From Posidonia oceanica (lineage: Eukaryota > Streptophyta > Magnoliopsida > Alismatales > Posidoniaceae), in the NCBI GenBank assembly GCA_037176725.1, contig JAZBRS010000029.1, forward strand, positions 121,305,001 to 121,369,000: 64,000 bases of DNA. The letters run 5' to 3'. Shown in pieces: positions 54,065 through 64,000 of the stretch; position 1 is the first letter of the stretch, and each line of letters begins with the position of its first letter. The notes under the pieces were generated by a model that saw only the letters and a list, made by a program, of their open reading frames with translations, was not told where the DNA came from and did not search any database. A program made the translations under genes and the position numbers.

Positions 54065-55378
54065 CGCTGACCTAGAGCGTGTGAGAACAGGGCTGCGATG
54101 AGTATTCAAGCGGTGCTTCCTAAGAGGAGCTATCGTCGCAAGTGCGGATAGCTCGGAAGGGGAATGGTCGCGAACTAAGTCGCAAAAGGGCGTCAACGAG
54201 GGTCGATACTCGAGCTCTGGCAAAGGGAAACTCGCTTACCGATCACGCTGACACAATAGAAGGAAATTAGGGTTAGAAACTAAAAGATGAATGCAAATGA
54301 GTTAGTTAAGTGGCATGAATGACGTGCATGCTTTCTAGTATGCCCCCCTTACCTAACTAGTGTTTCCTAGCAAGGCTGTCTACTCCGGGTATCCCTGGAT
54401 GTACGGGTCACCGACTCAGGTTAGAAAAAGTAGGTCCCCTGTCTAACTCCCGGCCCAAAGCTCAGGTAATGACAGGGTGGTGCGTTAGTGGCCTCTACCC
54501 CGCCAAAGCGTGGGTGGTACCCTCTACTAACACCGACACGACCCCCGGACAAGGAGGGGACGGACCGACCAACTTATGCCACGCCCAAAGCAGTGGAACA
54601 AGAGGCCGGAACCGTCCTTCGCAGACTAGTAGGTGGACTCAGAGGAGAAGAATGCATGCCCTATATGATGCTTATGCAAAATGATTAGAGTTTTTTATCT
54701 TGCACATTTTATTAACCAAAGGGGGTGAAGGATTGTTTGTAGTCTCTAGTTACCCCTAGAAGTTCTTTTTACTTGCATTTTTTAGTTAACCATGGGGGAA
54801 GCAGACAAGTCTCTACTATCCTGAGCATGGCAAGTGCAAAAAGGGAAGAAAATCAGTCAAGCATGGCAAGCAACCATCATACAGCACAACAAAAGGCATG
54901 TTCATGGCATGTGCGAGTGTTTGTGAATATGATGGTGAAAAAGAAACATTCATCAAGTCAAAAGGCATATAAGCATAGTATGTGCGTGTGTAGTGACATA
55001 GCAAGAGTGTAGAAGAAGCATTCATCATCCAAAAAGCATGTATTGTAGCCAAACAAAGTATGTAGGCATGTAATGTGCAAGAATTAAAGCAGTAATAAGC
55101 AAGTAAAGTAAAGCAAGGTAAAAGTAAGCAGACTGTAAAGGAAATAAAGGCACAAGCAAGGCAGTAAGTAAATAGACAAGCAAAGGAGCAAAGCCAGGCA
55201 AAGGAAAGCGCAAACCGAGGCAAAAGAGGTGCAAAACCTAAGCAAAGTAGCCAGAAAGCGACTCTCTAGGAGTTTGCATAGAAAAGCGAACAAAACAGGC
55301 GAAGAAGGCACACAAGGCAGACAAAACTGCAAAACAAGCGAGCGAAAAGCCGGGAACGAAAGCCGGAGTCTAGTCTAA
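54065..55378 (-). other. Leader of element E
   Basis: About 1.3 kb between the primer site and the gag ATG. The gag-proximal half matches the leader of D. A degenerate primer-site-like TGGCTACTTTGCTTAGG lies on the - strand at 55253-55237. The PBS-proximal half is A/G-rich on the + strand. No conserved ORF. Confidence 0.6.
54248..54352 (-). other. Candidate leader intron in element E
   Basis: On the - strand: donor AG|GTAAGG, branch-like TTTCTAACCC, and acceptor TTCCTTCTATTGTGTCAG. 105 bp. The D equivalent is at 28854-28960. Confidence 0.45.
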
Positions 55379-55396
55379 TCCCCAGCAGAGTCGCCA
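55379..55396 (-). other. Primer-binding site of element E
   Basis: TGGCGACTCTGCTGGGGA on the - strand, separated from the LTR end (GATCGCTACA) by one base. Identical to that of D. Probably pairs with tRNA-Arg. Confidence 0.85.
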
Positions 55397-55397
55397 C

Positions 55398-58300
55398 TGT
55401 AGCGATCCCGATCGGAATCAGGCTCGCTATATTCCAGCGGCGATTGAGATCCGAGGAAGAGGCTCAACTCGAAAACACTTGGAAATCGAGGAGGAAAAGG
55501 AAAGATAAGACAAATCAGAGTCGCCACCACGTCTATTTACGGAAGACGAGGAAAACCGGGGAAATGCGCGAATTAACGTGCAAAACCGAGCAAGAAATGC
55601 AAAGCAAAGCAATGCAAAGGAAAACAAATGCAAACAAATGCAAATGAGATGACTCTAGCCTAGGATAAAGGCAGTATGGTCATTGCGGGCCAAAAGACAG
55701 GGTAAGGACTCCTGTTACGTGCGGGGAAGGTGTTAGGCACCCCCGACACGCCCGAAAATCGGTCTTTCTAGGCTTACGCTCGCATACGCAGAAAAATGCA
55801 GGATTGAATGCCCATGTGCCTATAAATGCCTGAATGAATGCTCAAGGTGTGCTCTAAGTGGGAAGAAACAAAGCAAGGAAATAAACGTGCTCTCTAAGTG
55901 CTCAGCTACGCTGTCTGTGTTCCGAATTAGGCGAAACCTAGCTCGTGAGAACTCCAGACAGTAAGCATCACAGCCCTATATGCAAATGCAGGCGAGAAAA
56001 CAAAACAGCGAGAAAACCATGCAATGTGATCGGCATGCAAAGGAAAACAGCGCAAAGCACGCAAAACGAGACGAAAAAAGAGCAACGCACGCGAAACGAT
56101 GCAAAAGAGCGAAACCGGCACGCAAAACGAGCGGAAAACAAGGCAGCACGCAGAACGAGACAAGAGAGCAGGAAGGCATGCAAAACGGGACGAGAAAACG
56201 GAATGGCACGCAAAACGGAGCGAAAGAATAAAACCGGCACGCAAAACGAGCGGAAAACAAGGCAGCACGCAAAACAAGGCAAGAAAACAAGAGGGCACGC
56301 GAAACGGTGCCAAAACGAGGGCGGGCACGCGGAACGGTGCCAAAACAGCGAAGCAAAAACCTCGAAAAAAGCCATGCAAATGCAAGAATGCAGAAAAAGA
56401 TTAGAAGAGGCGAAAGGGGAGGCAGAACAACGTGTGTGTAAGAGCAGACGTCATTTAGGACCACTCAGAGTAGGTGTGAAGACCTACGGAGGGGAGAGAG
56501 TGCAAACGAAGGGATTGCCACCCCTTTGCGACTGTTTCCCGCTAAACCGTTCCACGGTGTGTCTCGCATGCTGCCCAAAGCTCGCGATGCGATCGGATCG
56601 TGAAAAAGGGGGAAGAAAGTCACATTAAGTGGCAAGTCCAGAGAAAACACGACGCAAAACACATGGAGAAACGCGAAGCGAGGATTTGAGGATAGAAGCA
56701 GAAAGGGGAGGCCCTATTCTACATGCTCAAAGAGACAGAAAGCGAAAACAAGGAAAACTGTGCAAATGGCATGCAAATGAATGCAATGCAGGGGTTCAGG
56801 AGGACATACCTGGAGATCCGGGAGCCTGATCTGAAATCTGTCTGGTCCATGCTGAAGAGCGCTTCGCTGCGGTCGCCTGGGCAGCTTACTTGAGAAGATC
56901 CAATGGCCGGATTGAAAGATATCGCAGCTTCAAGGCAGAAGGGCCAGAACAGGGGAGAATAGCAGATCTAGGTGTTCAGGAGGTCCTAGGGGTGTGCAAA
57001 AGGGTCCTCCCAGGTGAAGGGGAGCTAGAAGTGCTTAGTGTGTGCAAGAAGATGCTAAAATGCAAGACTAAATGAGTGCAGGATGCATGCAAAAGCAAGA
57101 AAAGGCAAAGAAAAGAAACTGGGAAAAACCAAGATTTCAGAAGGCATTTTGAAAAAGAAAGGGGCTAAAAATGCAAATTTCCCAGAAAACAGGGTTCCAT
57201 GGGAAGGGATTTCGAAAACAGGGGAAGACAGAGGTCCATTTGGCAAAAGACTAGGCTCAGAAAGGTGTTTTGAAAAGAGGTATGCTTTGAAAGGGGTTTT
57301 GTAAACAGAAAGAAGCCAGAGTGCAATTTTGAAAAAAAACTAGGGTCTAAAATGCAATTTTTCCAGAAAACAGGGTTCTGGGGAGTCTGGGGATACTAGT
57401 GGAAGGTCTGCATGCAATTTGGTAGGCATAGGAGCTAGAATGCAACCTAGGGGCAAAATGGTCTTTTCACAAGGTTTTTTAAAACATGCAAGGACCTAGG
57501 TGTGATTTTGAAATCATGCAGGGGCTGACAATGCAATTTGGTATGGAAAACATGCTCTGAAAATCAAATGACAGGACTGCAATGCAATTTTTGGAAAATA
57601 TGGGGTTAAAAATGCAATACAATAAGCTAAAATGCATGCAGCACAGTTACTGTCCATTTAAAATGGACCTAAATGCAAAAATGATAAAGCAGAGGGGCAA
57701 ATATGCAATGTAATAAGCTAAATGCATGCAGCACAGTTACTGTCCATTTAAAATGGACCTAAGTGCAAATGTGCAAAAACAGAGGGTAAAATATGCAATG
57801 CAGTATGCAAAAATAAAAAATAAATCCTAAGTTCTACAGTGCAAGGGACTTAAATGCAAAAATAAAAACATGCAGGGGGCCAGGATGCAATGCAGTATGG
57901 TAAAGATGATGCATTTAAATAAAATGATTTAGTGCAGGACTTACATGCAAAAAACGAAAACAGAGGGGCTAAAATGCAAAATAATATAACAGCACAGCAC
58001 AGTAAATGGATCAGATTGCAAATACTGAAAAACATAAACAGATTATGCAATTTAATATGATTTTGATTTAAAAACACAGCAGATTAAATGAAATAAGGAC
58101 TAAAACGCAAAAATGAAAAAACTTAGGACAGATATGCAATATTTACTTAAAAACTTTAGCCAGAATAAAATAAAAGCACAGTAACTGGTCGACGGCGACG
58201 AGTACTGTAGCAGAGCGCCGGCAGTACTCGTCACCGCCGACAGGGGAGGCTGAGGATGCGCGGGAGGGCGGAGAACGACGTCGGCGATCGTCCGGAGCTC

Positions 58301-61300
58301 TGGGAACGGTCCGGAGCTTGCTCTGTTGGCCGGAGTGTCCGGAGGAAGAGCAGCCGGCGCCGGAGAAGGAGGCCTGTCCGGCGAGCTGTTGCGGCGTCCA
58401 GGAGGCTCGGAGCTTGATTCTGACTGGCGGAGAAGCAGCAGGAGGAGGAGAGAGAGAGGGGGGAAGCGAGTGGTACCTGTGTTCGTGTCCGGAAGGCGCT
58501 CCCGACCTCGGCAGTGTCGGAGGTGGCCGGAGCTCGTCGTCCGGTTGCTGCAGAGGATGCTGGTGGCTCACGGTGGTCCGGACGTCCTCAGGAGGTGCTT
58601 CTGGTGCTTCCTGAACGATCGGACGCGAGCTTCGGAGCTCGGGTGAAGAGTTGGCTTTTTTGGGTTGTCAGATTGCCGCCGGAGGCGGGGGGAGAGTGTT
58701 GCTGCTCGTCCGGTGGAGTGGAGCCCTCCGAGAGGAAGCTGGAGGTCTGAGGAACGAAGCTGGATGGCTAGCTTGGTCTTCTGGAGAGTACGGAGGGAGT
58801 TTGAGAGCTGGGTCGATTTTTGGTCTGAGGGAGACTTAGGTGTTTTTGGTGGAGTTTGGAAGCTGTGGGGGACGACCGGGCTTGAGGTCTGGCGCTCTGG
58901 AAAGGTGATGGTTGAGTGAGTCTCTGGGTGGATTTTGGGAGGAAGCGGTGAGCTGTGGTGAGGGGAATTATGTGATGGGTTGCGCTGGGTTGCAGGTGGC
59001 TTTAGGTGGTGTTTCAGAGGGTGATTAGGTGGTGATATGGTGAGGAATGATGCTGGGAAATGGCTGGGTTTTGGGTGAACCTTGGGGGAGGAATTGGGAG
59101 AAGGATGAAGGCTTGAAGCGGGTTTGGATTATTGGAAAAGGTGGACATGGTCTGCTGAACTAAAAGAAGGAAAAAAAGGATGTTTCTGGTGTGGGAGTGT
59201 TCTGGGATTCAGGCCTTTCTCCGGGATGCAAAACACTCTCTTCTGCTCTCTCCTCTCTCTGGAATTGGAAGAAATGCAGAGGGGAAAAAAGGAATGCACA
59301 GGAGAAGGAAGAAAATTCTGGTTTGGGGATTGCCCTCTCACTCTCTGGTTCGCTCTTGCACTGGTGGATTGCTCACGCTGATTCTGCACTGGTCTGTCTG
59401 GTCTTCTGGATTGAAGGGAGGACGGGAGGCTTATATCCAGAGCTGCTGCTGGGCGCGAGCTGGCGAATTCAAACTCGACCGGCGATCACTGCAGCAGAGG
59501 GGACAGGGCGACCAGCTCCAGAAAAGCCGCGGAGAGGAAGGAGGAGCGGCGAGCTGCTGTAGACTGAAGTGATGGAGCTTCGAATTCAAATGGATGGAGG
59601 GAGATCTGTAGCAGCGAGCTTGCGGGAAGGAAATCTGGTGGAAGCGCGAGGAAGAAGAAGGAAGAAGAAGGAGAAAACGGGCCGGACTGCTGCGGGCCGA
59701 GAAAAAAGAAAGAAAGAAAAAAAGAAAAAAGGAGAAACGGGCCGGATTGAGCCCAGTAAGGAAAGAAAGAAAGAAAGAAAGAAGGAAGAAAGAAAGAGAG
59801 GGTAGAATGGGGAAATAAAATAGGAAAAAATAAATTAAAAATAAGTAAAAATATTAAGGTGCTTGTGCTGTGAATCAGGATCTTAATCAGATTTTTTAAT
59901 GACTTCTTTTGGTTAATTAGTGTGGTTTAAATGGGTTTTGGGCTTGATTAGGATTTTAGGGTTTTGGTTTTGCTTTTAATTAGTTTTCACTTGATTAAAT
60001 GTTTGTTAAACCTTTTTTAAATTGTTTTAAAAATGTGTTTCCCTTGTTGGACACTTAGGATATTAATTAGGATTTTTTTAGGATTTAATTTCCCATTAAT
60101 CAGGATGTTTTTTAGACTTTTAAGTTGTAGTCTTGTTAAGGTTTTTCCTTCTTAAATCTTTTAAGTTGTGTTTTGATTTTTATTTTGTTGATTTTTCTTG
60201 AAGTTTTTAGTTGGATTTTTCTGGTTTGATAGAGTGTTTTTTAGGCTTTTCAGATGTGTTTTTCTTTTCTTTTTTTAATTAAGTTTTCAACTTGTTTTTC
60301 TTATGTTTGTTAGGTTAAGTGTTTTGCCTTCTTTAATTATTTGTTTTAGTGTTTGATTTTTTTAATTCTTGTTTTTGGGTTTTTTTTTTTAATTCTTCTG
60401 ATGGGGTTTTTATTTTTGGTGGGTTTTGATTTTATTTTAGCTTTTTCCTTGATTTTTCAGTGTTTTCTTTTGATTTGTTTTGCATTTTTTAGTTTGCATG
60501 TTTGGTTTTCTTTTTAGCTTGATTTAGTTAAGTTTAAGTTTTTAATTGCTTGTTTAATGTTTTTTAATTGTTTTTCTTAGGGTTCTGATTTGCTTTTTTT
60601 GTGTTTTGAGATTTTACAGATTTTTATGGGTTTTTGTGGATTTTTGCAAGAGAGGGAAAAGCAAAAGAGAAGGAGGAAGGAAAAAGGGAAAAGAGGGAAA
60701 TAAGAGGAAAAAGGATAGGTTGGAGGAAAATGATTTTTTAAAAATTTAGAAAAAGTGTTAAAAATAAAGTAAAAATAGGGATAAGATAGAGGAGGGATAG
60801 AAGCACAGAGGGGGCCCACAGCCAGACCAGAAAAAGGATCAGAAAGGGATGAAAAGAGAGATGATAATCAGGAGAGCGAGAGGAGAGAGAAAGTGATAAT
60901 CCCGGAGAGAGAAAAGGATAATTTGAGTGAAAGAGGGTCTTAATGATCTTGGAATGGGGTGAAAATTGGTGAGCGGGTACTCTAGGGTTTGAAGTCTTGG
61001 GTCTGAGGTTTTGGTTTGATTCTAAGGAGGTTTTAGGGGGGTTTCAAGGTGTAGAAAAAGGGTAGTTTCACCTAAGTTTTCTAGGGTTTTCAAGGATGGG
61101 TTGGGTTTGGAAATTTCCAGGTTTTTGGGTAGGTTTGTTGAGTGGATAGTGGTGGGTTTTCTTATGGATTTTGGTTGGGTTTTGAGGTCGGGAAGGGGGG
61201 TAAAGGTTTAGGTCAAAATGGGCTGATTTTGGGGGGTAAAGAGGAGGATTAGGGTTAGGGTTTGGTTGGGGTTTGATCCAGCAATTACCAAGAGGGCTCC

Positions 61301-61334
61301 AAGGGTCCAAGCCTGCTAAGATGGGGTGTTAACA
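55398..61334 (-). mobile_element. Element E 5' LTR (5,937 bp)
   Basis: Collinear with 33057-38993 at a constant offset of 22,341. On the + strand it starts TGTAGCGATCC and ends GGGGTGTTAACA. Landmarks as in the other LTR: repeats at 56031-56361, a donor-like site at 56809, a TATA-like site at 59430, and (GAAA)n near 59762. This is the LTR that would drive transcription of E, toward lower coordinates. Confidence 0.95.
59430..59435 (-). promoter_or_regulatory. Candidate TATA box of element E (5' LTR)
   Basis: GGATATAAGCCTCCC on the - strand, as at 37089. This copy is positioned to start the genomic RNA. Confidence 0.4.
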
Positions 61335-61339
61335 AGTAC
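61335..61339. repeat. Target site duplication of element E (right), AGTAC
   Basis: Matches 33052-33056. Confidence 0.95.
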
Positions 61340-62718
61340 CGGTAGAAGATTGGGTCTGCATTGAGGACTACTACTCGGATGAGGAGCAGTCTAGTGCAGT
61401 AGAGGCGGCCCAAACTGGTGGCAAAGCTCTAATCAGCTCAGAGGCACCCCGGTCAGTTTGTTTGGCCCTACCCTCAACAGATACAGCAGCCAACTTAGCA
61501 GGCCCTGTGGCAGGACTGACAAGCTTGCACATTTCTGCAGCCACATCAGCATCACAAGCACCAGCAGCAGTGGCAGCTCAGAAGTCAGGGACACCCCTTC
61601 AGGCACAGTCTACCAGTCTACCTGCGGCCGCAGTCGCATCAGTACAACTGTCACCCTCTCTGGAGGGATAGTCAGCCAATTTAGCCAGCAGTGCGACTCG
61701 GCCCACTTCAGCAGCTGCATCACAGAGAATGCAGTCGGTGCCGTCCACTACACATCTTCCTGCCGCAAAACAGCAACCCTCGTGGCAGGCCCCCATGGTG
61801 TCAAAGCTACACCCTCACTGTCACTACTAGATGCAGAGGTCCAATTGAACAACACAGCCTCCCAACCATTGGGCCCTCAGAAGAGCACCTTTGCCTACCC
61901 TCCAACTGTAGCAGTGACCTTGGCAACGCACCCATCTGCGGCCCCGCTGACCAATCTATTTGAATCTCTGATCTTGAAGCCGCCGCAATCAGGCGCGCTC
62001 ACGGGCCAGATAATACAAGCATCCAGGGTGGTATTACATCTAGCAACCAGGCTAGAGCCACAGGCCCCCGGCGCCTACTACGTTGACTCACCCTTGGATG
62101 AGGAGGAAGGAGTGGCAGTAGAAGCCTAGGTCGATTCATGGATGGGAGACTTAGAGCTACTATACCAGGAGCAGCTCAAGTCGCTAGTAGAGGACCTAGC
62201 AGAGCACCAAACAGCGGAGAGGAAAGGGAAAGCCGTGGTTACAGAACCCTCCCCCACAAGAAGACCATGCCTCTATCATTGTCTTGGAAGAAGACTCAGC
62301 AGCAACGGACTCCACTAGACCAGATGAGCTCATCACTCTGCAACCACAAGGCAGGTCTAGGTGGTTTGTGCAGCACATGCCCCACTCAGGCAGTGTAGCA
62401 AGCGGCAGTACCCAGATCAGCCACCAGTCTGGCATACCCTATGCAAGTACACTAGAAGATGCAGATGAGGAAGCATTAGCAGCATAAGCAGCAACTGAGC
62501 CAACAGTCCAAACGGTAACAGAGCAGAAAGCAGCATCAGTAACAGAGTTATCAGCAGCCTCAGCAGCAGGGTCATCAGCAGTGTCATTGACAGAATCAGC
62601 AGGGCCATCAGCAGAGTCAGTAACAGAGCGCTAAGCAGAGTCAGTCAGGCCAAAGCAGGCAGAGGAAGTTGCCAGGACGGAGGTCGCGCACCGAGGTTAC
62701 AAGAACACTCGAATAAGC
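61340..62718 (+). pseudogene. Protease-RT linker of element D, after the E insertion
   Basis: It resumes in phase from 33051 with PVEDWVCIEDYYSDEEQS. A Ser/Ala/Thr-rich stretch follows with frame changes near 61670 and 62130. The landmark YYVDSPLDEEEGVAVEA is at about 62075-62129, and RPDELITLQPQGRSRWFVQH lies near 62310-62370. A TAA at 62485-62487 closes the last long frame. Further downstream, repeated SAV/SAE-type codons lead to the pre-RT part. The homologous linker of E is open throughout, so these breaks are decay in D. Confidence 0.8.
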
Positions 62719-63159
62719 GTGACCATCCTGAAGCATCACCAGGGCCAAGCAGCGGAACATATATACTCTTTCGATATCACAAACCCTACTTTTGAGAAAG
62801 AGATCCTCTCGGAACTTATTGCATATGGAGAGGAGGATGATACGGGCGAGGACGAGAATGATGAACCGTTGCCTGAGTTCCGGCCCTATAACGACGATCC
62901 AGAAGGCCCCAATCTCCATGTTGAAGAAGAAACAGAGGTTGTTAATATCAGCACTGCTAAGGAAGCTAGAGAGGTTCGTATCAGTGCCCAACTGTCCCCC
63001 CAGGCCCGAGCAGAGTTTATCGCATTCTTGAAAGAGTATGTGGATGTCTTCGCCTGGAGCTACGAAGATATGGTCGGCCTTACTGTCGAGATAGTGGTGC
63101 ACAACCTGCCCTTGATTCCAGATGACAAGCCAGTAAAGCAGAAACTAAGAAGATGGTGA
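62719..63159 (+). pseudogene. Pre-RT segment of element D
   Basis: An open stretch of about 146 codons, MTILKHHQGQAAEHIYSFDI, an acidic region, then FIAFLKEYVDVFAWSYEDMV and KPVKQKLRRW. It ends in TGA (63157-63159) where E has CGA, a single C to T change. The frame continues directly into RT, so this is one coding unit broken by nonsense. Confidence 0.85.
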
Positions 63160-64000
63160 CCGCAGTGGCTGCTTATGATCAAAGAAGAGATCATGAAACA
63201 GCACAAAGTCAATTTTCTGAAGGTCGTCCTTTATCCCGAGTGGTTGGCAAACATTGTACCTATGCCCAAGAAAGATGGTTGAGTCCGGATTTGTATCGAC
63301 TATAGGGAGCTAAACAAGGCGAGTCCCAAGGACGATTTCCCATTGCCTCACATTGACGTCCTGGTCGACAATACAGCGGGCCATAAGATGCTTTCCTTTA
63401 TAGACGGCTTCTCCGGATATAACCAGATCAAAATGGTAGAAGAAGACATGGAAAAGACTTCATTCATCACCCCCTGGGGAGTCTTCTGCTACCAAGTTAT
63501 GCCGTTTGGGCTGAAGAATGCTGGCGCAACCTATCAGAGGGCCATGACTGCACTTTTCCATGATCTCATGCACCAAGAAGTGGAGGTCTATGTAGACGAT
63601 ATGATCGCCAAAACCAAAGAGCCTGAGGATCACCTTGCCTATTTGAAGAAGCTCTTTAACCGTTTAAGAAAGTATAAGCTGCGCCTCAACCCCAACAACT
63701 GTGTATTCGGGGTGTCTTCTGGCAAACTTCTGGGCTGCATTATTAGCCAAAGGGGGATTGAAGTGGACCCGATGAAGGCAAAAGCCATCGTGGACATGCC
63801 ACCCCTTAGGACTGAAAAGGAGGTCAGGGGCTTGCTAGGGCGTTTACAATATATCAATCGCTTCATTGCACAGCTTACGCCCATCTGCGAGCCAATATTC
63901 AAGCTCCTGAAGAAGAATGCACGGATCGATTGGAGCGAGGAGTGTCAGGCTGCATTTGACAAGATCAAGCAGCTGTTGATCAAGCCTCCTGTCTTGGTCC
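63160..64000 (+). pseudogene. Reverse transcriptase of element D, cut by the window end
   Basis: The RT frame is readable through YRELNKASPKDDFPLPHIDV, SFIDGFSGYNQIKM, MPFGLKNAGATYQRA and VEVYVDDMIAK with the catalytic Asp pair, on to LLGRLQYINRFIAQLTPICE and the connection region at 64000. One in-frame TGA (63280-63282) falls where E reads CGA. The RNase H, aRH and integrase of D are expected beyond the window. Confidence 0.9.

Larger units (their letters stand above)
33057..61334 (-). mobile_element. Element E: 28.3 kb Tat/Ogre-type LTR retrotransposon, young copy
   Basis: Two LTRs of exactly 5,937 bp (33057-38993 and 55398-61334, constant offset 22,341) enclose 16.4 kb. Read on the - strand: 5' LTR, primer site (55396-55379), leader, gag (54064-50867), protease-linker-RT-RNase H-aRH-integrase in one frame (50897-45282), an extra plant-mobile-domain-like ORF (43945-42616), a 3' UTR with three tandem-repeat families (42340-39540), polypurine tract and 3' LTR. 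The order with two RNase H domains and the very long LTRs point to the Tat lineage, near Ogre. Three stops in pol make this copy defective in cis. Confidence 0.95.
21814..64000 (+). mobile_element. Element D: giant Tat-type element, interrupted by E and running off the window
   Basis: The 5' LTR starts TGTAGACACCCC at 21814 and ends ATTACTACA at 27662. A tRNA-Arg-like primer site follows at 27664. The leader, gag and protease follow on the + strand to 33056. Element E then interrupts, and the D frame resumes at 61340. If E and one copy of AGTAC are removed, GCAGTAC joins CGGTAGAAG in phase, which matches the corresponding linker of E (PAEDWVCIEDYYSDEE). RT runs off at 64000. The coding parts hold many stops and frameshifts, so D is non-autonomous. 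Confidence 0.9.

Noticed and set aside
33057..61334. A chromovirus or an integrated plant pararetrovirus instead of a Tat element
   Set aside because: There are true LTRs with target duplications, an integrase without a chromodomain and two RNase H domains. No movement or coat protein pattern of a pararetrovirus is seen.

Overview
The window is plant nuclear DNA made almost entirely of nested Ty3/gypsy LTR retrotransposons. I see no ordinary host gene outside these elements, no rRNA or tRNA gene and no CRISPR array. The pol order is protease, RT, a degenerate RNase H, a second (archaeal-type) RNase H, then integrase. Together with very long LTRs, a tRNA-Arg-like primer site, extra ORFs and a repeat-rich 3' UTR, this is the signature of the Tat/Ogre lineage. 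The host is probably a large-genome angiosperm. I cannot name the species.

Layout, oldest to youngest. Element C (- strand, 1008-3276 and 17247-21813) is a decayed gag-pol body. Element B (+, 3282-17241, target duplication GGACT) inserted into C between protease and RT. Element D (+, 21814 to beyond the window end) interrupts the gag of C. It has a 5.85 kb 5' LTR, a primer-binding site, a leader and a decayed gag-pol that resumes at 61340. Element E (-, 33057-61334, target duplication AGTAC) sits inside D. It is 28.3 kb long with two 5,937 bp LTRs that differ at about 46 positions by eye (about 0.8%), so it is recent. A further LTR end of the D type (1-1007, called F here) abuts C at the left edge.

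E carries a long open gag (53.1 kb to 54.1 kb start region down to 50867) and a single-frame pol with three in-frame stops. Downstream of integrase it has an extra plant-mobile-domain-like ORF in the sense orientation, then about 3 kb of structured tandem repeats. B keeps only RNase H and integrase of its pol. On the opposite strand it carries two gene-like units related to plant mobile domain proteins, and these still have introns with GT-AG borders.

The most unusual signal is in the 3' UTR of E (39541-40640). It is an array of short inverted repeats whose stems change in a compensatory way from copy to copy. These are grouped into about 160 bp units, each closed by a unit-specific 10-13 bp stem, and the whole set is bracketed by one more complementary pair. 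This looks like selection for, or generation by, a branched nucleic-acid structure. Other points are a re-copied piece of flanking DNA behind the 5' LTR of B, repeated primer-site-like motifs in D, and conserved candidate introns in the leaders of D and E.
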